Source: Bacteroidales bacterium
GTDB lineage: Bacteria; Bacteroidota; Bacteroidia; Bacteroidales; UBA932
DNA length: 26,086 nucleotides
NCBI GenBank assembly: GCA_009784635.1
Contig: WRBG01000006.1
Coordinates: 1-26,086, forward strand
Reading direction: 5' to 3'
Shown in pieces: positions 1 through 7,915 of the stretch (the first letter of the stretch is position 1; the number at the start of each line of letters is the position of its first letter). The notes below the pieces were generated by a model. It saw nothing but the letters and a program-made list of their open reading frames with translations. It had not been told where the DNA came from and searched no databases. Both the position numbers and the translations under genes were made by a program.

Positions 1-1014
1 GTAAGGGTCGTATGGCCTTAACCCGATTTTGTAGTTATTTGCATCTACATACCAGTCACGTCCGTACACCCAAGGGTCGCTGGACTTAATAACACCTTTG
101 TACTGTGCATCCCATTCCTTTGCCCTTTGGTAGCCCTCTCTGGTCATTAAAACAAAAGCTCCGGAAACGGTAGAATTGAACCGCTCCAAATGAGCAGCTA
201 CATATTCAAAGGCATCCAAACCTCCCATTTCCATTTTCTTTGAAATATTCTGAAAACCAACATTATATGAGTAGTTCACGTTCACGCTTTCCCTCGTTGC
301 TCCCTTTTTAGTGGTAATCAAAATAACGCCAAAAGCCGCTTTTGCTCCATAAATGGAAGCAGACGAAGCATCCTTGAGGATTGATATGGACTCTACATCA
401 TCTGGGTTAACCAATTGAATAGAAGGTATTTCTACGTTGTCCAACAGAATTAGTGGATTGGCGCTGCCCTGCGGAGAAGCATATGTGCCGCGGATTCTAA
501 TTTGAGCATCCGAGCCAATCTCACCACTAAAGTTAACAACGGATAACCCGGGGGTTACGCCCTGCAAACCACGGCCAATGTCAGGAATCGGCCTTGCTTC
601 CAATACTTTTGTATCAACAGTAGCAACAGCAGCAGTAAGGCTTTCTCTCCGCTGCACACCGTAACCGACCACCACTATATCTTCCAGAAGCAAAGCATCT
701 TCTTCCATGAAGACGTTCAAAACAGAACGGCCTACTATACCAACGGTAAGCGTCTTGTATCCAATAGAAGAAAAGACCAGCCTTCCATTGGAAGGGGCGG
801 AGATGGTGTATTCTCCACTTGTCCCTGTTGTAGTACCGCTCCGGGTTCCTTCTATCAAGACGTAGACACCCGGAACTCCTTCGCCTGATATGTCTGTAAC
901 CTTGCCGGTTACTTGAATGTTTTGCGCCCACAATGCTCCCGATAGGAAGAACAGCGCACACACCGATAGCATGATTTTCTTATGCCAGTCGGATTTGAGT
1001 TGTTTTACATACAT
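1..1014 (-). CDS. SusC/RagA-like TonB-dependent outer-membrane receptor, N-terminal part (cut by left edge)
   Basis: The reverse strand reads without a stop from an ATG at 1014 to base 1, giving the first 338 residues. A signal peptide ending ALWAQ (about residues 1-31) is followed by a carboxypeptidase-regulatory-like beta-sandwich (VTGKVTDISGEGVPGVYV, then GEYTISAPSNGRLVF) and the SusC junction EDIVVVGYGVQRRES. The plug domain follows, with IRIRGTYASPQGSANPLILL, DDVESISILKDASSASIYGA and FGVILITTKKGA. The beta-barrel begins after this and is missing. Family knowledge: SusC receptors import oligosaccharides or peptides across the outer membrane using TonB energy, usually with a SusD lipoprotein, which would lie beyond the left edge. 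Its N-terminal domain closely resembles that of the SusC at 2609-5812, so they are paralogues. Substrate unknown. No frameshift is seen in the visible part. Confidence 0.93.
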   Translation of the reverse strand, partial: MYVKQLKSDWHKKIMLSVCALFFLSGALWAQNIQVTGKVTDISGEGVPGVYVLIEGTRSGTTTGTSGEYTISAPSNGRLVFSSIGYKTLTVGIVGRSVLNVFMEEDALLLEDIVVVGYGVQRRESLTAAVATVDTKVLEARPIPDIGRGLQGVTPGLSVVNFSGEIGSDAQIRIRGTYASPQGSANPLILLDNVEIPSIQLVNPDDVESISILKDASSASIYGAKAAFGVILITTKKGATRESVNVNYSYNVGFQNISKKMEMGGLDAFEYVAAHLERFNSTVSGAFVLMTREGYQRAKEWDAQYKGVIKSSDPWVYGRDWYVDANNYKIGLRPYDPY

Positions 1015-1119
1015 GAAAATAGATTTATAGGTTAATAGTTAATTTACTTGGATACACACACCAATTCGGCACACGATTAAAGACGGCAAGGGGCATTTAA
1101 CTTTAGAGTTTTTAGCGCG

Positions 1120-1150
1120 CAAACGTACAAAATTCTTTGTACATTACAAA
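1120..1150 (-). promoter_or_regulatory. Bacteroidetes-type promoter for the leftmost susC-like gene
   Basis: On the reverse strand TTTG (1150-1147), a 19-base spacer and TACGTTTG (1127-1120) match the Bacteroidetes sigma-ABfr consensus TTTG-N19..21-TAnnTTTG exactly. The inferred transcript would start near 1113, leaving a leader of about 100 bases before the ATG at 1014. That leader is longer than those of the housekeeping genes here, which leaves room for leader regulation. Confidence 0.7.
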
Positions 1151-1314
1151 AAAAATGTCAATGAACCCTTTTGCAAGGAAATAGCTCCCACCGCTACAGA
1201 AGCTCGGAAGCCGGCAAAAGTTGACGAATCTGCTTAATGAATGGAGATTTGTTGGAATCATCGCAAAAATCCACCCGAAGGGGAATATAGCGCGCGCTTC
1301 GATGGGGTATACAC

Positions 1315-1340
1315 CAATAGACCGTCAAGCGGTCTGATTG
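1315..1340. other. Hairpin of unknown role
   Basis: CAAT+AGACCG (1315-1324), loop TCAAG (1325-1329), CGGTCT (1330-1335), one bulged G (1336), then ATTG (1337-1340). This gives 10 base pairs with a single bulge. No T-run follows on either strand, so it is not a typical intrinsic terminator. It could be an operator, an RNA leader element or chance. Confidence 0.35.
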
Positions 1341-1378
1341 TTGGTGGCGCCGGAATTGTTGGATTAGGTGGTGGAAGA

Positions 1379-1408
1379 TTTGGAGTAGAAAAATTTTTCC
1401 TAACTTTA
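1379..1408 (+). promoter_or_regulatory. Weak candidate promoter for lpxK
   Basis: TTTG (1379-1382), an 18-base spacer and TAACTTTA (1401-1408), which misses the final G of TAnnTTTG. If used, transcription would start only a few bases before the ATG at 1417, giving an almost leaderless mRNA. Plausible but imperfect. Confidence 0.35.
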
Positions 1409-1416
1409 TCGTCCGA

Positions 1417-2472
1417 ATGACTACAGGTTTTTTATTCTTTTTGACCAAAGCCTTGACGTTTCCGTATGCAGGTGTGTTGTGGCTACGTCATGCGTGTTAC
1501 AGTGCAGGTCTTATCAAAAATATCCGACCTGCCGTTCCCTGCCTCTCCATTGGAAATATTACAGTAGGCGGAACCGGAAAGACGCCCCATACCGAACTTG
1601 TTTTGCGTTTGTGCAGTCGGGATATGCCTATGGCGGTGCTTTCGCGAGGATATGGACGTAGTAGCAAAGGATTTAGGTACGTGGCTGTTGATGATTGTGT
1701 GGCGGACGTAGGCGATGAGCCGCTCCAAATCAAGAGAAAGTTTCCCGAGGTAGTGGTGGCGGTCAACCGCAACCGGATAGAGGGTATCCGGAGGATTCAA
1801 AAGGATCATCCCCAAGTGAAATTGGTGGTGTTGGATGACGCTTTCCAGTACCGGAAGTTAACCCCCACCCTCTCTATCTTGTTAAGCCCTTATTCCCGTC
1901 CTTATACCTGCGACACCCTTTTGCCTTTTGGCCGCCTGCGTGATTTGCCGACACAGGCCAAACGGGCTCAAGTGATCATGGTTTCCAAAACGCCGCCAAA
2001 GGTTTCTTCCCTAGAGCGAGCACGTCAATATAAAATTCTTAAACCCAGTAAAGATCAACAGTTATTATTTTCCTGTTATACCTATGGCCATCCCCGTGCG
2101 CTGTTCCCGCGTGTTTATGCCCTTGATTCATCCGCTATCGTGACCGACAAGGTAATAGCGATTACCGGTATTGCCCATCCCGAGTCTTTTTTGGCCCATA
2201 TTGGAGAACATGCTAGGGTTTTAGAACACTTAAAATTTCCCGATCATCACAGGTTTACACATAAAGATGCCCTGCGTATCCATGCCTTACAAGCCAAATA
2301 TCCGGGCATTCCCATATACACCACAGAAAAGGATGCCTTGCGTTTATACGAAATACCCTGCCTTAATCTCCAAGTACAAGCCGCGCTTTATTATATTCCC
2401 CTCCAAGTCGAACTCTGTTCGCCCAAAGAACACGGCCGATTTGTAGAACTGATTACAGAGTTGTGTAATTGA
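1417..2472 (+). CDS. lpxK: Tetraacyldisaccharide 4'-kinase
   Basis: LpxK phosphorylates the 4' position of the tetraacyldisaccharide-1-phosphate intermediate using ATP, to make lipid IVA, at the cytoplasmic face of the inner membrane. The 351-residue protein has the usual length. It shows the family P-loop GNITVGGTGKTP (residues 46-57), the motif VLDDAFQYRKL (about 138-148, the family's DDGFQH region, here DDAFQY), LSRGYGR (75-81) and TTEKDALRLYE near the C-terminus. A hydrophobic N-terminal segment (about 5-25) fits the membrane-anchoring helix. It stands alone between two susC-type genes pointing in opposite directions and appears to be its own transcription unit. Start ATG at 1417; no better internal start exists before the conserved N-terminal region. 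Confidence 0.95.
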   Translation: MTTGFLFFLTKALTFPYAGVLWLRHACYSAGLIKNIRPAVPCLSIGNITVGGTGKTPHTELVLRLCSRDMPMAVLSRGYGRSSKGFRYVAVDDCVADVGDEPLQIKRKFPEVVVAVNRNRIEGIRRIQKDHPQVKLVVLDDAFQYRKLTPTLSILLSPYSRPYTCDTLLPFGRLRDLPTQAKRAQVIMVSKTPPKVSSLERARQYKILKPSKDQQLLFSCYTYGHPRALFPRVYALDSSAIVTDKVIAITGIAHPESFLAHIGEHARVLEHLKFPDHHRFTHKDALRIHALQAKYPGIPIYTTEKDALRLYEIPCLNLQVQAALYYIPLQVELCSPKEHGRFVELITELCN

Positions 2473-2495
2473 GCATATTGTTGTCGTTTTTTGTT

Positions 2496-2529
2496 TTTGG
2501 CTACAACGTATCATTTTTTTTTACCTTTG
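2496..2529 (+). promoter_or_regulatory. Bacteroidetes-type promoter for susC/susD
   Basis: TTTG at 2496-2499, a 22-base spacer and a perfect TACCTTTG at 2522-2529. The spacer is one or two bases longer than the usual 19-21. The expected transcript start is near 2536, giving a leader of about 70 bases before the ATG at 2609. Confidence 0.6.
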
Positions 2530-2608
2530 TGAAAACAACCGCGCATGACACAATCAAGACAAGAGAAAACATATTAAATACGTTTATTAACCTAAAAATC
2601 AAAACCTT

Positions 2609-5600
2609 ATGCATGTAATTAAAAATGTAACAGACAGATTGGGCAAAGCCCTGCTGTTGATGTGCGCACTGCTCCTGTTCTCGGGAGCAATATGGGCGCA
2701 AAACATTACGGTAACCGGTAAGGTAACCGAAAGATCGGGAGATCCGCTCCCGGGCGTTTACGTTCTGGTACAGGGAGCCACTGCCGGTGGCACATTTACG
2801 GGGAATGATGGGAACTATACCATCTCTGCCCCCTCTTCCGGCAGATTAGTCTTCACTTTACTCGGAATGGTTACACAAACCGTTGATGTTGGCGGTCGGG
2901 CCATCATTCATGTGGAAATGGCAGAAGACGCCCTTCTTTTGCAGGACTTGGTGGTCACCGCCATGGGCATCAGAAAGGAGCGCAAAGCGCTGGGCTATGC
3001 GGTGCAGGACCTAAGAGCCGACGAGTTGATGAAGAACAAAAATGCGAACATTGTCAACTCATTGGCCGGCAAGATACCGGGAGTTAATATTACGCAAGCG
3101 GGCGGTGCCGCAGGTTCCGGTGCCAATATCACCATCCGTGGCAGTAATTCAGCCAGCGAAACCCGCGACAACCAGCCTTTGTTTGTGGTTGACGGAATGA
3201 TTTACGATAACTCAACCGTAAATGCAGGAAATTCCGGAACAGACGGGATAACCAAAACTGCTACCACTTTTAGCAACCGTGTCATGGACATCAATCCGGA
3301 GGATATTGAAAGCATGTCGGTGTTAAAAGGAGCTGCCGCCACTGCTTTATATGGTTCCCGCGCTGCCGACGGCGTGATTATCATTACCACCAAAAGGGGG
3401 ACCGAAGGTACCTTAAGGGTAAACTTCAACTCTAGGTATACCTATTCGTATGTAAATAGACTTCCGGAACTACAATCCATTTACGGCAGAGGTTCATATA
3501 ATGCTGCCGGAACATTCAACGATCTTACCATGAACTCATGGGGAGACCCCATTACCGGAACGGTGTACGATAACATGGGCAGCTTTTTTCAAGGCAGCAA
3601 TGTTTTTGATAATAACATCAGCGTAACGGGAGGAAGCCAAAGCGGTTCCTTCTACCTGTCTGCATCAAATTTTGATCAAACAGGGATTGTGCCCGGTACG
3701 AGCTACGATAAAACGACCTTCCGTTTTAATGGAGAACAAAGGTTTGGTATGATAACAGTAGGCGCAAATGCGGCATACTCTCAGGCAAATACACTAAAAA
3801 CCCTTACTTCTGCCGGCTTATGGGATCATGGTGGCACCGGCGTGATGGTTGGTACGTATGGATGGCCAAGAAGTGATGATATGACTCGTTATTTAAATCC
3901 GGACGGAACCAAATACCGCATGTTTGAAGGACGGCAAGAATTAGCCAGCGATTTGGAAAATCCATATTGGCTGATTAATAAAAACAAAATGACCGATCAT
4001 ACGTCTCGTTTTACCGGATCTGTCAACGCCAATATAAAGATAGCCGATTGGTGGAATATCATGGGGCGCGTAGGTATTGACGAATATACTACTGATTCCT
4101 ATTTTTACCGTGCGCCTCAAGGCGCTGTAAGGGAGCCGTACCAAAGAGGAGAGCTCTCTACAAGAATTTACCGCTATGAGTATGTCAACACCAACCTAAT
4201 GTCAAGCTTTCAGCAACAAATAGGAGACTTTGATTTGGGCTTACTGCTGGGTTTCACTACAGAAGCAACCCAAAGGAACAACAATGGTCAGTGGGGGCGT
4301 GAATTTGTACAAGAAGGGCTTATTAGCTTCAATAATATGGCCGCACATCATAAGTTTTTCTCGGATAGGACTATTCGCAAACGTATGGTGGGTGCATACG
4401 GGGAGTTCCGCGCCGGATATAAAAGTATGATTTATCTGACGGTTACCGGACGTAACGACTGGTCTTCAACCTTGCCCAAAGAAAATCGTTCTTACTTCTA
4501 TCCTTCGGTATCGGGTAGCTTTGTGTTTACCGAACTGCTTCCCAAAAACGGCATCCTCTCCTTTGGAAAACTCAGGGCTTCTTGGGCTCAAGTAGGTAAA
4601 GACGCAGATCCTTATTCGCTAACCACATACGGAAGATCCATTGCCATATTGAACGGCGGCTTTTTGGGTACCGGGGACGATTGGACATCCGGGAGCCCCA
4701 ACTTAAAGCCTGAGATTCAAACAGGCTACGAATTTGGCGCTGAGGTTAGGTTCTTCAATGGCCGCTTGGGGATTGATTACACCTACTACGACAGCAAAAC
4801 CGATAACCAAATATGCGCGCCGCGCTTGGCTCAGTCCACAGGATACATATTCATTACACTCAACGGAGGGTCGGTTGCTAACAAAGGTATGGAATTGGCG
4901 ATTACCGCCACTCCTGTTGCCAGAAAAAACTTTGAATGGGAAACATCATTAATGCTCTCCGGTAACCGCAATCGTTTGGGAGATTTTGTCCCCGGTGTTG
5001 ATATCTTTTACGTAACCGATGTTCAGATGGGCGGCGCAAGAGCCGGCTCGATTCCTAACGGAGGATATTTTTATGGAATAATTGGAAATCAATATTTTAG
5101 AGAAGCAACGAATACAGCTGACCGCACGACAGAGATACCTAATGGTCGTTTTGAAATTGATCCTGCTACCGGTCTGTACAGACGTACCACCACCATTTCT
5201 ATGGTGGTAGGGAATCGCGAACCCAAAATGATAGGCGGTTTTAATAATAGCCTTACCTATAAAAACATTAACTTATCCTTTTTACTGGATTTAAGATTGG
5301 GCGGCCATGTCTATAACGGCACGGAGCATTATTTGGTCAGCAGAGGATTAAGCGCCCAAACAGCCGATCGCAATTCCGTAACATTTTCAGGCGTGGTAAA
5401 CAGAGGTACTGCTGCTGCTCCTGTGTGGGAAGATCAGACCATTACCTATGAGGCAGACAAGACCTATACGATTAACAACACCAATAGGTCGGGCAAGTTT
5501 ATGATTCAAGAGTATTGGAACAATTACCTTCTTCATTCAGAGAATTTTATGACGGAAACCAACTGGATAAGACTGCGCTCTATTTCCTTGTCTTACAACT

Positions 5601-5812
5601 TTAAAGATATCTTGAAAAAGCAAAACTTCATAAAAGGCTTATCTGCAACTGTTACCGGAAATAACCTGTGGGTACTGACCAACTACAAGGGCATGGATCC
5701 GGAAGTGGCTGTTTCGGGTTCGGGCACCGGCGGCTCCGGTTCGGTGGGATTTGACTATTGCAGCGTTCCCGCTACCTCCGGAATATCATTTGGGCTTAAT
5801 ATAACATTTTAA
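2609..5812 (+). CDS. SusC/RagA-like TonB-dependent outer-membrane receptor
   Basis: Complete 1067-residue SusC-type receptor. Signal peptide residues 1-31 (hydrophobic LLLMCALLLFSGAIWA, then Q). Carboxypeptidase-regulatory-like domain about 33-115 (VTGKVTERSGDPLPGVYV, NYTISAPSSGRLVF), the SusC junction LQDLVVTAMGIRKERKALG, and a plug domain about 125-265 with ANITIRGSNSASE, QPLFVVDGMIYD, NPEDIESMSVLKGAAATALY and GVIIITTKRG. The remainder is a 22-strand-type barrel ending in a terminal Phe (GLNITF), the usual signal for outer-membrane assembly. Family knowledge: it forms a lidded transporter with SusD and draws energy from TonB. The susD partner begins 11 bases after the stop, so the two are co-transcribed. 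No glycoside hydrolase or peptidase is attached to this operon, so the substrate cannot be inferred. Confidence 0.96.
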   Translation: MHVIKNVTDRLGKALLLMCALLLFSGAIWAQNITVTGKVTERSGDPLPGVYVLVQGATAGGTFTGNDGNYTISAPSSGRLVFTLLGMVTQTVDVGGRAIIHVEMAEDALLLQDLVVTAMGIRKERKALGYAVQDLRADELMKNKNANIVNSLAGKIPGVNITQAGGAAGSGANITIRGSNSASETRDNQPLFVVDGMIYDNSTVNAGNSGTDGITKTATTFSNRVMDINPEDIESMSVLKGAAATALYGSRAADGVIIITTKRGTEGTLRVNFNSRYTYSYVNRLPELQSIYGRGSYNAAGTFNDLTMNSWGDPITGTVYDNMGSFFQGSNVFDNNISVTGGSQSGSFYLSASNFDQTGIVPGTSYDKTTFRFNGEQRFGMITVGANAAYSQANTLKTLTSAGLWDHGGTGVMVGTYGWPRSDDMTRYLNPDGTKYRMFEGRQELASDLENPYWLINKNKMTDHTSRFTGSVNANIKIADWWNIMGRVGIDEYTTDSYFYRAPQGAVREPYQRGELSTRIYRYEYVNTNLMSSFQQQIGDFDLGLLLGFTTEATQRNNNGQWGREFVQEGLISFNNMAAHHKFFSDRTIRKRMVGAYGEFRAGYKSMIYLTVTGRNDWSSTLPKENRSYFYPSVSGSFVFTELLPKNGILSFGKLRASWAQVGKDADPYSLTTYGRSIAILNGGFLGTGDDWTSGSPNLKPEIQTGYEFGAEVRFFNGRLGIDYTYYDSKTDNQICAPRLAQSTGYIFITLNGGSVANKGMELAITATPVARKNFEWETSLMLSGNRNRLGDFVPGVDIFYVTDVQMGGARAGSIPNGGYFYGIIGNQYFREATNTADRTTEIPNGRFEIDPATGLYRRTTTISMVVGNREPKMIGGFNNSLTYKNINLSFLLDLRLGGHVYNGTEHYLVSRGLSAQTADRNSVTFSGVVNRGTAAAPVWEDQTITYEADKTYTINNTNRSGKFMIQEYWNNYLLHSENFMTETNWIRLRSISLSYNFKDILKKQNFIKGLSATVTGNNLWVLTNYKGMDPEVAVSGSGTGGSGSVGFDYCSVPATSGISFGLNITF

Positions 5813-5823
5813 ATAACACGAAT

Positions 5824-7797
5824 ATGAAGAAATTATTATACATAATATCTGGATTGATATTTTTAGCAGGAATATCTGCTTGCGATGATTTTTTGGACGT
5901 AAACTCCGATCAGGATTTTGCCACTTCCGACAAAACAACCGTTGACCTGCGTCTCCCTTGGATTCAAAACTACTATGCCTACGCATGGGGCACGGCGGGT
6001 ATGCGCGCCAACACCGTGGGAGGACTGTTGACGCAAACTTTTGCTTCGGGAAATAACAGTTTTCTTGCCGCATGGGATCCCATGCAAGCAAGCTGTACCA
6101 CCATTTATCAAAACTGGTATATTGCTTCGGCGGTTAACATTGGCCCCATGATAGAGAAAGCAGAAGCAACGGGTGCGTACCATTACATTGGGGCCGGTTA
6201 TTGTATTTTGGCTATGGGCTTTATGATGATGCTTGATCTTCATGGAGAGCTTCCTATTCAAGAAGCCTTTAAGTTTAAGACAGACCCCGCTTACGACGAC
6301 GGTAAAACCATGTACGAGCTTTGCATGGATTATTTAGACAAAGCGATTGAAAACTTTAACAAGCCCCAAGCAACAGGGCCCGACACTAAACTTCTGTCAA
6401 GAGGTGATTTGTGGAACAACGGAGACGTAAGCAAATGGTTGAAGCTTTGCCATGGATTAAAAGCGCGTTACATGCTGCGGCTCTCTAAAAAAGCTGAATT
6501 TAACGGCGACGCTATTTTGGCCGTTTTGGCAAATGCTCCTCAATCAAACAGCGACAACACCATCATGAAGCACTTCAACGTGCAGGGAGATCAAACCAAC
6601 TTTACAGTGGCCGACCCCTACCAAACCAACGTCCTTTGGAATACTGTATCTTACGGCGCTACCGTACGTCTTACCAAATGGTATATAAATATGTTAACCA
6701 ATAACTTCACAGGTGGATCAGGGGTTATGGATCCTCGTATGAGTAAGTTGGTTCCGGCGATGATGAAGAATGTTAAGTTAGATGCCAGCGGACAAATAGC
6801 AAGCTATGAATGGGCGCGGGACGTTGGTGTTGACATGTTGGAATCTGACATGCGCTTGGTGGGCGGTCCCGTGGCTACTATTTTTGCCACTACCGACCAA
6901 ACCATAACTTACACCATTGCAGATGACGCTGCAAGAGCAGCTTTTTACGCCTCGATGAGCCCCAATCACACAACCACCTTAGATAATGTAGCCAGAACGG
7001 TTAGGGTGGTGTACAAAAGAGGATCTGCTTATTGCAATAGTACAGACTACAGACGCGCCGGTGATACCATGTACGTAAGCACACGAGCCAACAGCATGAC
7101 TACCAGCGGACGTTCTACTACCGACATGTATTACTACCCCGCTGCGGGCTTCAATTATGTGGCAGGTACGGGCACTTTCTACACACGTCCCAATTCGGAT
7201 ACCGACTTTTTGACTTATGCCGAAATGTGTTTCATTAAAGCGGAGGTCTATTTCCGCAAAGGAGACGCAGCTAATGCCCATACAGCATATTTAGCCGGTA
7301 TTCAAGCCCATTTTGATCGCATGCAAATAAGATTAAATCAATGGAGGGCAGAAGGAACTGTGAATCCGGACGAAATGCCCATGGATCCGGTTGAAATTGC
7401 TGCATACATGAGCGGTCCGGCTGTTTGCCAAACTCCCGCCACATTAACCATGGCCGAAATCATGCGGCAGAAAACAATTGCGATGGGATTTGATTTGGAA
7501 GTTTGGAACGACATGCGCCGCTTTAACTACAGCGCAGGAAATATTGGCAACTTTGGCAATGTTTATCCCGATTACAAGCGTCCGAGGGAGTTCACGGCAG
7601 TCCATAAAATCACCGGAACTTCGCCTACTGCTCTAAACTATTGGCCCCGTCGTTTTAGCCAAAGCCCACATGAAAGCAACTACAACCTCACTCAGTTGTT
7701 GGCATCCAACAAAATGGCAATGACTGACCCGATTTGGTCATGCCCTGTATGGTGGGATTGTGCCACAGACCAAGAGTATTATAGCTATATAAGGTAG
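5824..7797 (+). CDS. SusD/RagB-like outer-membrane lipoprotein
   Basis: Surface substrate-binding partner of the preceding SusC; 657 residues, rather long for SusD proteins. Signal peptide with lipobox GISAC (lipid-modified Cys20) followed by the typical CDDFLDVNSDQDF. The order of features suggests the SusD-like_2 group: N-terminal helical region with YNY/WIQN-like segments, YCILAMGFMMMLDLHGELPI (about 120-142), GDLWNNGDVSKWLKLCHGLK (about 196-215), a TPR-like helix YAEMCFIKAEVYFRKGDAA (about 460-478), and the late motif RQKTIAMGFDLEVWNDMRRF (about 549-568). Family knowledge: the protein closes over the SusC barrel and captures ligand. The stop at 7797 is followed within about 40 bases by a hairpin terminator, so the operon has two genes only. 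Confidence 0.94.
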   Translation: MKKLLYIISGLIFLAGISACDDFLDVNSDQDFATSDKTTVDLRLPWIQNYYAYAWGTAGMRANTVGGLLTQTFASGNNSFLAAWDPMQASCTTIYQNWYIASAVNIGPMIEKAEATGAYHYIGAGYCILAMGFMMMLDLHGELPIQEAFKFKTDPAYDDGKTMYELCMDYLDKAIENFNKPQATGPDTKLLSRGDLWNNGDVSKWLKLCHGLKARYMLRLSKKAEFNGDAILAVLANAPQSNSDNTIMKHFNVQGDQTNFTVADPYQTNVLWNTVSYGATVRLTKWYINMLTNNFTGGSGVMDPRMSKLVPAMMKNVKLDASGQIASYEWARDVGVDMLESDMRLVGGPVATIFATTDQTITYTIADDAARAAFYASMSPNHTTTLDNVARTVRVVYKRGSAYCNSTDYRRAGDTMYVSTRANSMTTSGRSTTDMYYYPAAGFNYVAGTGTFYTRPNSDTDFLTYAEMCFIKAEVYFRKGDAANAHTAYLAGIQAHFDRMQIRLNQWRAEGTVNPDEMPMDPVEIAAYMSGPAVCQTPATLTMAEIMRQKTIAMGFDLEVWNDMRRFNYSAGNIGNFGNVYPDYKRPREFTAVHKITGTSPTALNYWPRRFSQSPHESNYNLTQLLASNKMAMTDPIWSCPVWWDCATDQEYYSYIR

Positions 7798-7834
7798 CAA
7801 TATCGGTCGAACGATTTAACCCATGTAACCCATG

Positions 7835-7866
7835 TTCCCTCGCTCTTTCCGGGCGGGGGAATTTTT
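7835..7866 (+). terminator. Intrinsic terminator of the susC/susD operon
   Basis: TTCCCTCGC (7835-7843), loop 7844-7852, GCGGGGGAA (7853-7861): nine pairs including one T-G wobble, followed directly by TTTTT (7862-7866). It lies 37 bases after the susD stop. Its T-tract overlaps the TTTG element of the next promoter. Confidence 0.7.
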
Positions 7867-7895
7867 GTTTCTGTCAAAACTTTTTCGTACATTTG
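7864..7895 (+). promoter_or_regulatory. Bacteroidetes-type promoter for the aminopeptidase gene
   Basis: TTTG at 7864-7867, a 20-base spacer and TACATTTG at 7888-7895: a full match to the consensus. The expected start is near 7902, leaving a leader of about 14 bases before the ATG at 7916. This position rules out the in-frame ATG at 7832 as the translation start. Confidence 0.75.
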
Positions 7896-7915
7896 GCCTC
7901 ATTAAAAAACCGTTT

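Larger units (their letters stand above)
1015..1416. other. Divergent intergenic region without a convincing gene
   Basis: These 402 bases separate the leftward susC-like gene from the rightward lpxK. They hold the promoter at 1120-1150, a hairpin at 1315-1340 and a weak lpxK promoter at 1379-1408. A reverse frame from 1448 to 1194 stays open but overlaps the start of lpxK, has no family features I recognise and no promoter, so I do not call it a gene. The stretch 1151-1314 shows nothing else I can name. Confidence 0.5.

Noticed and set aside
1194..1448. Reverse-strand open frame of 84 codons upstream of lpxK
   Set aside because: It overlaps the conserved start of lpxK, has no promoter or signal, and no recognisable family. 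It is kept only as a possible remnant.
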